A stretch of DNA of 64,000 nt from Vitis vinifera (taxonomy: Eukaryota > Streptophyta > Magnoliopsida > Vitales > Vitaceae). Position numbers and translations under genes: made by a program. Location: NCBI RefSeq assembly GCF_030704535.1, contig NC_081823.1:3318501-3382500 (forward strand), given 5' to 3'. Positions within the stretch are counted from its first letter, which is position 1; the number at the start of each line of letters is the position of its first letter. The notes beneath the pieces are model-generated. The model was given only the letters and a program-made list of their open reading frames with translations. It did not search any database and had not been told where the DNA came from. This document shows, in pieces, positions 10,204 to 21,936 of this stretch.

Positions 10204-13200
10204 TCATATCCGTACTGGCAATCCAAAATTCTGGAAAGTTCTAATTTCGCCTCTGAGGCCAGCAGTTACAATGACCATACCCCAGGCGGACCCATTGGCA
10301 AAGTCCACACTGGCATGAGGGCTTGTGTTCTTTGTAGCCAAAAGCAGTTTTTCCTCAGGCCACGTTGCGGATATTCTATCAAAGAAGTAACCGTTGGTTG
10401 CACTAGAAATGGTTCCATTAAGGGGGCTGCTGGTACATACAGATACTGATGGTGAACCCTCATCACCATTAATATACTCTACAGGTGTAGGGGGGTGATT
10501 GGCAGTAGAGACCTCATCAAGATGGCTGCCAAGACCGATTTGCTCTCCTGAGAAACTATCTTGCAGTTCCCATGTGTCGCCCATGCCAGGCCAAGGGATG
10601 GCCACTGAAACATCTTGCGAGTGGAAATGTTCATATGAGCGAGTCACAGCAATGCCTTTGCTTCTGCCTGGTCGGGTATCATGTTTCCACACGTACACAT
10701 AAGAATCCTCACTTGCACAGACCACATATTTTCCATTTTCTGTGACAGAGGCGGATATTTGCCTGTTTGTGTTGCGAAACCCTGTCAAAGAATCAACATC
10801 AACTTACAAGGTTATTAGCATTTTGTATCACAGTATTTAAAGCTCAATTTCACCCTGGTTAACTCCTAATTGAGGTTTCAATCAAAATCCCTGAACTGGA
10901 GGTCCATGATGAATAGGGAGAAAATCCAAACTGTAGTTTTAGTTTAACCCCATCAAAAGCTCTAATACAAAAAAAGAATCAGCTGTTAAAGAGCAAAAAC
11001 TAAATCATATCTCTAGTAGACTTGACAGGGAAGTTTGTGTAATCATGTTTCCAAAAAGCTTCTGTACCATTGTACACAAGTGCCCAAAGACAGCTATGGT
11101 ACATAAAGGATAGTAACCATCAATTTTTTGTAGTCATATCAAGTTAGCAACAGAGTAGAAAGTTTCTGTATCATGCATTTAACACCCGCCCTGTAGCTAG
11201 TACCTACTATAAGAAATGAAGAAATTATTATACTGTCTACATTTCTTTATCTTTGTGAGTGGTTATACCTTTGAACTTGTGAATCAGATCAACACCATCA
11301 ATGACCCGAATTCGTGAATCTGCAGATGTAATAAGCACTTCTGATGAACTTCCTGGTGCAAACTGTTTAGTAAAACTAATCAGCAACTAAAAAGCCATGG
11401 AATGCAAAAAGTACACAGCAGTAGTGCCAGTTTATTACCTGGAAACCAGTGATTTTCTTGTGATGAGGTTTCTTTTTCTTATTCTGCAGATTTATTTGAC
11501 CTTTTGGCTGCAACTTATTTTCTGGGGAAAAAAATAAGAAATGAATCAGGAAACATCAATAGGATGGAGTTGGGGGGGAGGGAAGAGAAATCAACTTGTA
11601 CCAGATGTGTTGTATAATCTACAGCTCCCTTTGTATGACCCAACTAATGCACCCTTCATGGGAAAAAGGAAAAAAAATTTGAGCCAATAAAACTTTTGCA
11701 TATCATGGAACAACTAGCCAAATTAAATACGCCCAACCTGACCATCTGGAGTATAGCAGGCAGCAGTGACCATCTCATGCAGATCATTCCAATCAACAAC
11801 TTGACGATCGGGTATGCTCCAAATGCGAACCTTAGCATCAAGGGATCCGCTAATGAAGTATCTATCATCAACAGGATTAAACTGGATGCAAGTTACTGTA
11901 TCAAGGAAAATCCAAAAGATAAGAATGTATTTAACTAACAAATAAAATACACAATAGAGGAAAAAAAAAATCTATGGCTGCTGGTTTGGCTGGCTCCTAT
12001 CTTTGATGCCTTAATTACAGAAAAATCACACAAATTGATAATCTAGCTGTAATTTCTAGTATGCAGTAAAGGAGAAAGGCATATCTTGAACTTCTTAGTT
12101 TTCCTTTTTCATAACAAGCTCTTTTTAAAAAAGCTTTTTTAATGCTCTATGAGAGGATATCCCTTCATAGGCAAAAAGGTTATCCAAATCAGTGGTATTT
12201 TTGAAAAGTAGATAGTGGACTTAGAAATTGAAGAAAGAAACAAAAAAAGAAAAAGTTGCAGCTCACATGTACTTACCATAATCACTGTGTGAGAATATTT
12301 TCAAGCAGGACTTGCTAGACAAGTGCCACAACCGAACTGTTTTGTCCATTGAAGATGAGAGCAGTTGCTGAAAATAAAAGTTCTGACAATAAGATGTCTT
12401 GATACAAATTATCATTATCTAGAAGCTTCATCTGTGATTCTAGGACATGTTTAATTAAATAATATAGGTGAACATATCCAGTTTCACAAATTATATTCAA
12501 TTAATATTTAGGGATAGATTTAAAGAGACCTTTCTTAAGGCCTCTGAAAATATCAATGTGTCCCTTGAGGTTTGAGTCATCCGATATGAACATCATTTAC
12601 ATCTCCTGTTCAGAATTTTACTTTGCTTAAGCAAAAATTTTATTGGGGAAAACAGGAAAGGACAGACCAAGGCAAAGAGCAGTGTACATGGGTGATAAAA
12701 AAACAAAGCAAGACTGAAAAGGATAAAAGAAATAGGCACCACAAAGAAAGAGATCTATGAGACTAAACAAGACCTATAAATTCCAATTTTATTTACACAA
12801 GCCAAAAGTTAAATAAGATTTTGCCAGCACCAACTTCATACTCCTTAAAAATTGACCTATTTCTTTTCTTCTAGATACAGAAAATATACAAATGAGAGGC
12901 AATATAAACAAATTGAGAAACTCTAAAGTAAAATAGTGGAAAGAACTTTGCCAGCACCAACTTCATACACTTTAAAAATTGACCTATTTCTTTTCTTCTA
13001 GATGCAGAAAATATACAAATGAGAGGCAATATGAACAAATTGAGAAACTCTAAAGTAAAATAGTGGAAAGAAAAGCTTGCAACACTTGAAAACAGGAATC
13101 GTAAAATTTATTTTAAGGAAAAAATGATATTAATAGACTTCCATTAGGAAAGCTAGCAATCCCCTTTCTTTTTCTTCATTGTTAAGCTACCAATGATCTA

Positions 13201-14092
13201 AAAGCTTATGCTATTAAGTAGAGGACCCACAATGTAAACCCAGCTAATACCCTTTACACATGTGGTCCAATATTTGTATGTAGAGAGGCAAATAACAGAT
13301 TATGGATAATTAATGGGGAATGAACAATAGGCAACCTCTAGTTAACCACAACTTTGATATCATGTTAAGTTATCAATTGACTTAAAAACTTCATCTATAA
13401 GATAGTAGACCTACAATATATGCTAGAACCCAAATTAACATAAAAACTAACTGAACTACAACATATACCACCCTAACAAACTCTCTCATGTGTGGCCCCA
13501 TACTTGCATGTGGAGAGAAATCATTGATTACATACATATGAATGGAAAATAAACAATAGAAGAGACTTGAACTCGAGACCGCTATTTAACCAGGGCTCTA
13601 ATATCATGTTAATCCACCAAAGATCCTAAACTTATGAGTGATATCTAGTGATTTAACAAAGTTGACAAAAACCAAATTCTAAACTAACCTCTACCAACCC
13701 AAGATTCCCTCACTCTTTTTCAAAATTGCAACCACTTTTCAACTTTGGACCTTGCACCATCATTTATTAGCAAGTAGACAAGTTCAATGAAAACATCAAT
13801 GTTTTAAAAATTGAACCGATCATTGAATTGAAAAAGCTACCGGTTCACGGTTTAGCGATTGGACCAGTGGTTGAACCGTGGTCAAACCAGTGACGTCATA
13901 AATATATAATTTATATTTTATTAAATTTTAAAATAATTTTTAAAAATTAAAAATATATATAAAATTAAAAATCAATGATATTTATTTTATTTCTTCATCT
14001 TTTATATAAATGTACTAATATTTTAAATTTCATTAAATAAAACATGTGTAATATTTAAATACGAAAATATATTGAAAATGGAAGAAAAATCT

Positions 14093-14137
<45 letters not shown>

Positions 14138-17100
14138 TATATTATTTTTTTTAAATAACATATGCAATTTATTTGTTTTTTTTTATTAATTTTAATAGGA
14201 AAGGGGGCGTAGTAGAGTGGTGCCGCTAGCTTTACTTTAACTTGGGGTCTGGGGTTCAAGCTCTCCTCATGTAGTTATAAATGTAATTTTTCTTTAAAAT
14301 ATTCATTCCAGTTATCCCACATCGAAAACAGAGGGAGATAAAAAGGGCTTTAAAAGCCTCATTCATTTACGAGGAGGCAACTAGCTGGTGGGTCATGAGG
14401 TTGGGCCTACACAATGGGCCTTAAAAGCAATTTGGGCCACCTTTTGCCAAAAAGAAAAGGGTAGCAAATGGGGTGGGCTTTGAACCGTTCGGTTCTTACA
14501 GAACCGCCCGACTCAGTAGCCGGTTCAGGCGGTTCACGAACGGTTTGATGGGTGTTCGACTCAAAAGAGAGGAACAGATCGAAAAGGTCGTCAGTCGACG
14601 GTTGGACCGATCAAATTGGTTGGTCCAATTCGAATTTTAAAACCATGGAAAACATTTTCATACACATTGCTTTGTCTTACGATAATATTGACACTTCTAT
14701 ACTTTGTAAAGTTCCAAGTATTTTTCTTAATTAAATCTAAATAGGTATAAAAGGCCATAATGAAACATTTTCACTAATATGATGTGGTAGCATATCACAA
14801 AAAGACCATGACAGTCATCACTAAGATGGCTATTAATCACTTCAACTAGCAACTTTCCTATATGACCAGGAATGTGCTCACATAAAAGAGGAATCATGAA
14901 AGGACAATTGGGACACCAGAGTGGCACTTATAAAATCATCACAAGATAGAGCATGCACAAGGGAGAGAAATTTTTAAGCAGTTAAGTCACAAGGATTAAG
15001 GAAAGACAAAAAAAAAAGTGAAGTTCATCAATTATCTAAAGGAGGTGATCCTTTCAATAAGTCTATCATATGTATAGCTTTCTAAATTATTATTATTATT
15101 TTTTAGATAAAGAATCAAATTGTATTAGAAGAGTCGTCAAAAGAGCAATCCAAGGTATACAAGAAACAAACCTCCCTCCATCACCAAGGCTCAAACAAGA
15201 AAAATATAGCTTTCTAAATTATATATGTGTGTGTGTGTGTGTGTGTGTATGCGTGCATGTGTACAGATTGCTTATCAAATTTGAGTTGATTTGAGTTGGT
15301 AGGGTCTGATACTAATATTCATAGGCGATGCTTAACAAATTTCCAACTAGCAATGCCCGACTGAGACCAAGATTTTTAATCTTCAATCTTACCCGCAGTG
15401 GAACTAAATAATGCTAAAAACAACTTTAATTCTAGCCACAAAGGTTTATCCCACATACTTCCAGCCTTGTGCATGATCATGCTCTGCCATCCGGCTTGTA
15501 AATTACTCTTTTGGCAAACATGTCTTTTGGCAAGGCCCTCATCCACTTGATTTTGGCCTTTTTAGAACATAAATCAATTCACTCACTCAGAATTCAAAAT
15601 CTGGCATAATAGAGAACTTTTCAATCAACTTTTTCACAAGTAATACCTCATCATCATTCATTATTTTATCAACCTTTCGAATTCCCTCATTTTTTCAGGG
15701 AAAAATGTGTTTCTTAAGTCCCTGATTTTTCTTGAACCAGTCCCGCAGTTTCTCTTATATAGTCCCAGGACTTTCCTTCTCAAATAGCTTTAGATTTTAA
15801 TGAGAGATTGTTTCAAGGGGATGTTTTCCTGCTTTGCTAAAGTCATCTGTCAGAAATCCCATAGAGTGAAGCCAATAAAAGTTAAGAGGGAAAAATAGAG
15901 TAAAAAACTAAACTACTACTATTTAAGCAGCCAAGGATAATGGATTTCATCATTCAAACACCATTGAAAGCAGAATGAACAATTGATTATGGGTCACACT
16001 TGGTTGGAACTAAAAACATACACAAGAAAACATAGAGGTGTGATAATACATCTGTTTAATAGGCACCTTATTTATCGGCATGACCAATGGCTTACAAATG
16101 ATTGATTGGTATAAAAGGTAATTTCAATTCCATATCAGCCATCATTCACTATGACTGCATTATACACCTATAAAAAAAAATCACCATGACCGCATTGTAC
16201 TGTTTACCCAACTCTTTTTTGCTTTCCTCCTAAAGAATATCAACCAAGTCTACTGTCCTTTTATAATCAATACATTACTCTCTCCCTACAAACCTAAAGA
16301 AAATGCTTAACCAAGTTCAAGGTGCAAATGAGGAATCACCTAGATAAAAAGATTTAAAACAAGAAATCTATGTTCTTTCAATATCTTTCCATCAAAAGTT
16401 TGGTATTATTATGTTTAATCCATCATCAATATGATGTATAAATAACTAATATGATTAAACAACGCTGCATATGAAAGGATAAGTACACACCAAATAATAT
16501 CTTTGGAATTCAAAAGTCAAATTAATGAGCATTACTGGAAAACTCAAACTAATCATCCTATAACACTCTTACTTTGCAAAAGATATAGGCATCATGCAAG
16601 AGAATTGACAAGTAGTCAAATATTAACTAACCTGAGACTTGGAGGACCATGAAAGGTCAAGCACATCATCACCATGTCCTTGGAATGAACAAAAAGGCTT
16701 TTCTGAAAGCCCAAACACAGTCTCTGGCACCTTAATGTGGTCCAAACTCACTGATTTCCGGCTTACAGATGACCTCCCCCTCCTCTTTTTTTCTGATGAA
16801 TTGTTGTCCACATTTGGTGACATTGAAGTTGGTTCTGGGGATCCACTGGCCACAAACAAAAGATTCAAATTCCCATCTTCTGGTTTCTCTGTCAATAGAT
16901 CCCCTTTCCTCTCAGTTTCAACAACCTGCCACACATGAATAACACAATCCTCACCTGCACTTGCAAGATACCTGCCATCCAAACTAAACTTAATACTCCA
17001 AATTGACCCATTATGGGCTTGTATCTCCTGGCTCTTATAAAGTGCAGTAAGCTCTTTGCATGACTTCCCATACTGCCGAACCCTAATTCTCTCTGGACCA

Positions 17101-18218
17101 TGGAATGAAACCTCCTGGCTATCATCTGTGGCAGAACTCGACCTCCGCCCACCCTTCTCAGACGATGTATCCCGCTCATCACTACTCCGTCTCTCTCTAT
17201 GCCCAGTCACCGAACTAGCAACACTCCTGATGCTCTTGAACCAACCCCCTTTCTTTTTCAACTTCGATCCACCCCCAACACCCCCATTAACATTTATATC
17301 CAAATTATCCTTATTACCCTCCTCCACGTTTTGCCTCCTCATCAATTCTTGAACAATAGGTGAATGCCCAACGCACATTTCAAACTCCTCCATAGTCAAT
17401 TGCCTGTCTGTCCCCACTTCCTTAAGCTTGTTCCACATACCATCTTCCCTAAGCTCATTCACAACAAACTCCTTCCCATTATCAAGATTCTTAATTGTGC
17501 ATACTTGGTCATGAGGGACTGTCCTCGCAACCACATTACAATCCGAATCCTCATCACACTCTCCACCAGTCCCATTCCCAGAACCAGAAAAAGAATTGCG
17601 ACCAAAACTAGGCTCCGATTTTGTGGAATCACCCCTAGTTTCATCCACCCGCCTACACATTTTTCCGGTGGGAGGCTTATTGGGCGAAGCAGAAGCAGCA
17701 TTGGCAATCGGAGATCCATTACTTCCACTACTTCGCGAATTAACAAGTTTGCTATTATTTACAACCGAACAAATAGAAAGAATTGGAGGAGAACAAACTG
17801 ACGAATTACACTGATCCTTTGCACCGTCCGATTTCGATCGACAAATGACCACACCAGCCTCTCCTTGACCGGCCAATCGATCGGACGAAACCGATCGGCC
17901 AATATCGCCGTTGCTTCGATCAGCGGTGGGTTTCACCCGGGACAGAGACGGGTCGTTGCTAAGGCCCATTTCGCGAAGAAGACGCGAACGGCGCTCTTCA
18001 ATGGAGGAAGGCTCGGAGATCCAGATATCGTATTTGGAAGCACCAATGGGGAATTTGGGGATGGGAAAGGGGTGCTCGGAAGCATAATTGGGCGAGGCAT
18101 TCGGATCCGCATCATCATCGGAGTTGGAGGAGGAACAGGAGCAGGAGGACGAGAGGACCCGATCGAGAGACTCGTAGAAACACTCGTCGTCGTCGTCTTC
18201 GTCGCCGGCTTTGCTCAT
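10204..18218 (-). CDS. WD40 repeat protein, WDR44-like plant family
   Basis: Seven exons are read from GT-AG sites with consistent phase: 18218-16632, 12367-12277, 11895-11738, 11653-11602, 11521-11439, 11362-11269 and 10781-10204, giving 880 residues. The first 390 or so residues are acidic and Ser-rich low-complexity sequence (D-E-D-D-D-D-E-C near the start), including a conserved [16 protein letters not shown] segment. A basic patch K-L-K-K-K-G-G-W-F follows. WD repeats begin at about residue 397 ([11 protein letters not shown] ... V-I-H-V-W) and continue across exons 2-7, about seven blades in all. Animal WDR44 binds Rab11 on endosomes; the plant relatives are poorly characterised, so a trafficking role is inference. 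I chose the Met at 18218 over the in-frame Met at 18254 because M-S-K-A-G-D-E-D resembles the family start. Intron 1 is 4264 bp and full of repeats. Confidence 0.92.
12820..13073. repeat. Tandem duplication, 127 bp x 2, in WD40 intron 1
   Basis: Two adjacent copies, 12820-12946 and 12947-13073, each starting TTTGCCAGCACCAACTTCAT and ending AAATAGTGGAAAGAA. Only about four differences are visible by eye, so the duplication is recent or conserved by conversion. Confidence 0.9.
13180..13645 (-). repeat. Two tandem copies of a short interspersed repeat
   Basis: Copies at about 13180-13375 and 13376-13645 share GATATCATGTTAA, a TATGTAGAGAG/CATGTGGAGAG block and an internal TGTGG(T/C)CC. A third copy is at about 34120-34335. 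Read on the minus strand, the second and third copies contain (G)AGTTCAA(G/A), like a Pol III B box, near a PBS-like ATGATATTAGAGC. It could be a SINE-like or TRIM-like family; the edges are not exact. Confidence 0.6.
14096..14133. repeat. (TA)n microsatellite
   Basis: About 18 uninterrupted TA units inside the hAT-like element in WD40 intron 1. Likely length-variable between individuals. Confidence 0.95.
14206..14452 (+). mobile_element. tRNA-derived SINE-like element inside the hAT element
   Basis: TAGTAGAGTGG at 14210-14220 matches every position of the Pol III A-box consensus TRGYNNARNGG, and GGTTCAAGCTC at 14253-14263 is close to the B box, with 32 bases between them. Flanking GAAAGGG (14199-14205) and GAAAAGGG (14454-14461) look like a target duplication with one base lost. 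The body is about 247 bp and ends in CCAAAAA. It is not a functional tRNA gene. Confidence 0.65.
15226..15249. repeat. (GT)n microsatellite
   Basis: About 11-12 GT units following ATATAT in WD40 intron 1, then a decayed GCGTGCATGTGT tail. Confidence 0.93.
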
Positions 18219-18700
18219 CGTTTGGGCATTCCCATCTGTGTGCGAATGCCCCAAACGAGTGCGATCCGATCAAGCGTCCCGTTCGAGTTCGATCCGGTGT
18301 TTGGCAGGCGAGAAAGCGGGAGAAACCGAGAGAAAAATCCCGAAGATCGACGCTGCTGTTTGTCTCACTCCCCCAAACCCTTAGATCCGACGATGTCTAG
18401 AGTCTGGAGAGAGAAAGAGAGGGAACGAAGCCCTATGCGGTGGCTCTGATGAAGAGAAAGAGCGAGACGAAACGGTGTCGTGTGATGTAGCGTTGTGTTG
18501 TGTCGTGTATGTCTTTGTGTGAGTGTGAGAGCCACCCGGTCTCATGTGTTTTCCTCTCCCATTCAAATCAAACTCAAACACAAATTTCCCTTTCAACCTT
18601 GTTTGTTTGGCTTCCAAGAAAATAAAATAATATTATTATTACACCATCCTTGTAACCCTGTGTCTCGAGTGAAAACTGCCGTTTTGTTGGTTAGTAAAAT
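18219..18700 (-). promoter_or_regulatory. 5' UTR and promoter region of the WD40 gene
   Basis: This is GC-richer and CT/GA-rich sequence directly upstream of the start codon (on the minus strand). GAGAGAAAGAGAGGG at about 18409-18423 resembles the pyrimidine-rich leaders of housekeeping plant genes. I see no clear TATA box. Confidence 0.45.
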
Positions 18701-20315
18701 CTAAAATGTGCGCTCCCTCCTCTAAAAAAACAAACAAACCCTAAACATAAGTTAAGTTGATGACCCACTCCCTCAATTCAATGCCTTCCATCTTTTACCC
18801 CTCCCCACCCGCTTTTTTACTTCCACGTATATTTCAAATAAGGAAAACGTTAGGCTTATGCCATGCAAGAAAAAAATATTATTTTTATATGCTAAATTTA
18901 TAAATATACGATAAAATATAGATTATTGGACAATGATACAAAGGATTAACATCGCGTACATATTAAGGTAAAAAAAACGAAATATAAAAGACTTCAAATA
19001 ATATGAGTAGAATTCTAAATAAGGTCTGTTTGATCAACTTTTGAGTAAAACATGAATCGAACCAATATAGTTGATTTTGTATGTGATAGAAATCGAATCA
19101 ACCAAATTTAAAATGAAAAACATAATCAAACAAAGCCTTTTAACATTGATTTGATTTGATTTTCATAGGTTGATTTCGATCCAACTTAATGACCTTTTAT
19201 AGTCTTCAGTCCTTATAAATTTGTGTTTTTTAGCTTAAAAGGCAATTAATTTTAATTTATATTAGGTTTTAAGTTTAATTTATTTTTAAAATTAATTAAA
19301 ATCAACTTGGATTTGATATTAAAAATATATTGAATATATTTAAATTAATTTTATCACAATATAAAAACAATAAATTACTTTAATAGAATCTAATATAAAA
19401 AAATTGTCAAATCTGAAATAATCATATATAAGCTTTAAAATATCGGTTTGATTTAAATTTTATTAGATGAGAAAATTGAAAACCAAATGGACAAGGCCGG
19501 TTTTCAAAAATTTAACTAATATGATTGATTTTAATTGATTTGAATAAGTTTGGAACCAAAATAGCATCTATAATAAAACAAAATTCATCTCTAGTCATCA
19601 TCTAAAACTTATATTCAAACTAGTCTTTTTACTATCATAATCACCTCTCTAGCTTGAAAACATCTTAAAAATATGATTTTATATATTGTATTGATGAGTC
19701 CGAATTTATTTGATAAATCATTAAAAATGTCAAAATAAATCTTCACTTGAATATCAACCGATACCAAAGGTGGGGTTACGCGGGAAGGGAGGTCCAATTA
19801 CAATGCTTACGTATTTGACCAACTTGTACCAAAAAAAAAAAAAAAAACATTATATTATTTTTCTAAGTAATACAATTATCTTAGTCGGTGCCTAAAAATA
19901 GGCCAAACAAACCCTCCCATTTTGTAGTTTAATTAAAGTCAAATTGCAAGTGGGCTGTGGGTGATATTTGAGTGCGCACGTGTCATTTTAATTTTTGTGA
20001 AAGTTGATGTCTTTTTATTTTATTTTATTTTATTTTTGTGTGTTGACATGTTGGCATAATAATAGATTAATTATAGGAGTTTGTGTAAAATGTCCTCCTT
20101 TATTTTAGATCATTATTTATTTTTGTGGATATATTATGGTTCTTCCTCCTTGTGAATTTCCATTCTTGTCCATTAATTTTGTCAAACACTGGGCAAGAGC
20201 CATAATAAGTCAAATATCAATTTATTATCTTACATGGAAAATATAAATTTAAAAAATATATATAATATTATGTTCAGTATTTGGAGCCCACAAGTTAAAT
20301 TTTCTTTTAATTAAG

Positions 20316-20563
20316 ATGATGTTTGGTAACGATTTTAAAAATCATTTTAGTGAAAATTTGTTTTTTTAAAAGTGTTTTTAAGAAAATTATCTATCAATTG
20401 TTTTTAGTGATTTTTCAATATTATAAGTAATTTTTTAGGTTTTTAAAAATATTTTTTAGGTGTTTAAAAATATTTTTTAAAATTTGTGGAAGTCTATTTA
20501 AAAAAAAAAAAAAACTTCTGAGGTTAAAAATGTTTTCTAAAATCACTGTCAAATATGCTTTAA
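20316..20563. repeat. MITE-like element with inverted ends
   Basis: The left end is GATGTTTGGTAACGATTTTA. The right end, reverse-complemented, is GCATATTTGACAGTGATTTT. These match over most positions as a terminal inverted repeat. The interior is AT-rich and non-coding. Confidence 0.55.
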
Positions 20564-21320
20564 GTTAAAGTTGAAATGTGTTTTTTATAAAGTTACTAAA
20601 TAGACCCTAGTAAAATAAATTTAGTATAAAACTTATTTGATTTTTTGGATTTTTTCTTTTTGTTAATCTTTAGATGTTATATTAATTAAAATTTTGAATC
20701 CTTTATATGTGTATGATTAAATATGAAATATTGAATGAACGACTATAGAAATAGACGAGACAAAAGGTACAAATAAATACGATGATTTATTGAGATATAA
20801 AGAAAAAATGGATCATATCGTCACTTCATTATTTTTTATTGGTTATCATTTGTTATAATAATAACAAAAATAACTTTTTGATATAACAGAAAACCTTAAT
20901 TTTATAAATAAATTTTTAAAGTACTTTTTTCTAGTACATACATAATGACAATAATTACGAGTTCCATCAAAAAAATGAAAGTATTTTCATGTATTTATTC
21001 TAACCACCAATTATAAAATTTAATAATACTATGTACAAGAAATCGTAGATGCTTTCGATGTCTAAGAATTCTCAATAATAATATCTTAATATGTTACAAA
21101 ATTTTATCTAAAACTTATATCATTTGACGATAGTTTATGAATTGCTAAAAATATGTAAAACGTATCATTGATGAGAAATTTCACCGAAAAATTGAAGCAA
21201 ATTTTAACGAGACAAATGAGATTTCACAAGGAGATTGAAACATGCTTTAATGAGACAAATATTTAGTTCGGATCTATTATATGCACCAGTACAATATTAA
21301 ACAATTCCACTCAATTATTT

Positions 21321-21352
<32 letters not shown>

Positions 21353-21905
21353 ACATACCATGAGTTAGTGGGCTTGGGCTTGAGTTAAGAAGGCCATACA
21401 AAAACACCTTAATATGGGCACAACTCAACCACCTCCACATGGAGCAGCCCGTAACTAGAAAGTGAAGGTGACCGCTAGAGGATTAGTTCAACTGCTTTTG
21501 GGACCATCTTATTAATTTTATTCACTTTCACCTCCCAACCTTTCTAGGGTTGTTTTTCTTCCCCATAAGTCACAACCTTACACCCTCCGCTAGTCTAGAT
21601 GGTCATCATCAACGCGGCACAGATCCCAACAAAATTGTACGGCTAGGATATTGGTTGTTAAATACAACTCAAAATAAAAAAAACAAAATAAATAAATGAA
21701 ATTACTAAAAGCACCCGCTGACTTTACTTCAATAGTAAAAGGCCACCACAAATTTTGACTTCTACTGTTGGTGGTTGGGGCTCAAAAAGTGGGCGCACCC
21801 TATTCTAAGACATAGGGCTAGGTTGGATTACCAAAAATGACTAAAAAAAAGAAAGAGAAGTCAAAGTGAAGACAATAAGATCAAAAGAAGGTTTTTATTT
21901 ATTTA

Positions 21906-21936
<31 letters not shown>

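Larger units (their letters stand above)
13797..14647. mobile_element. hAT-like non-autonomous DNA transposon with nested insertion
   Basis: The left end reads CAATGTTTTAAAAATTGAAC and the right end, reverse-complemented, reads CATGGTTTTAAAATTCGAAT, an imperfect terminal inverted repeat. The element is flanked by the perfect 8-bp repeat GAAAACAT (13789-13796 and 14648-14655); an 8-bp duplication is the hAT signature. The ends hold GC-richer AACCGG/GGTTCA repeats. No transposase frame is seen. A shorter copy of the same family lies at 43232-43593. The interior carries a SINE-like insertion and a TA microsatellite. Confidence 0.8.

Noticed and set aside
15930-15960. CAGCCAAGGATAATGG, resembling the start of a miR169-type sequence
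   Set aside because: Only the first ten bases match, there is no visible foldback, and it lies in a repeat-rich intron. A similar partial match at about 40069 was rejected for the same reason.
16639-18449. Plus-strand open frames of 60-194 codons over the WD40 gene's first exon
   Set aside because: They are antisense shadows of the large minus-strand exon 18218-16632.
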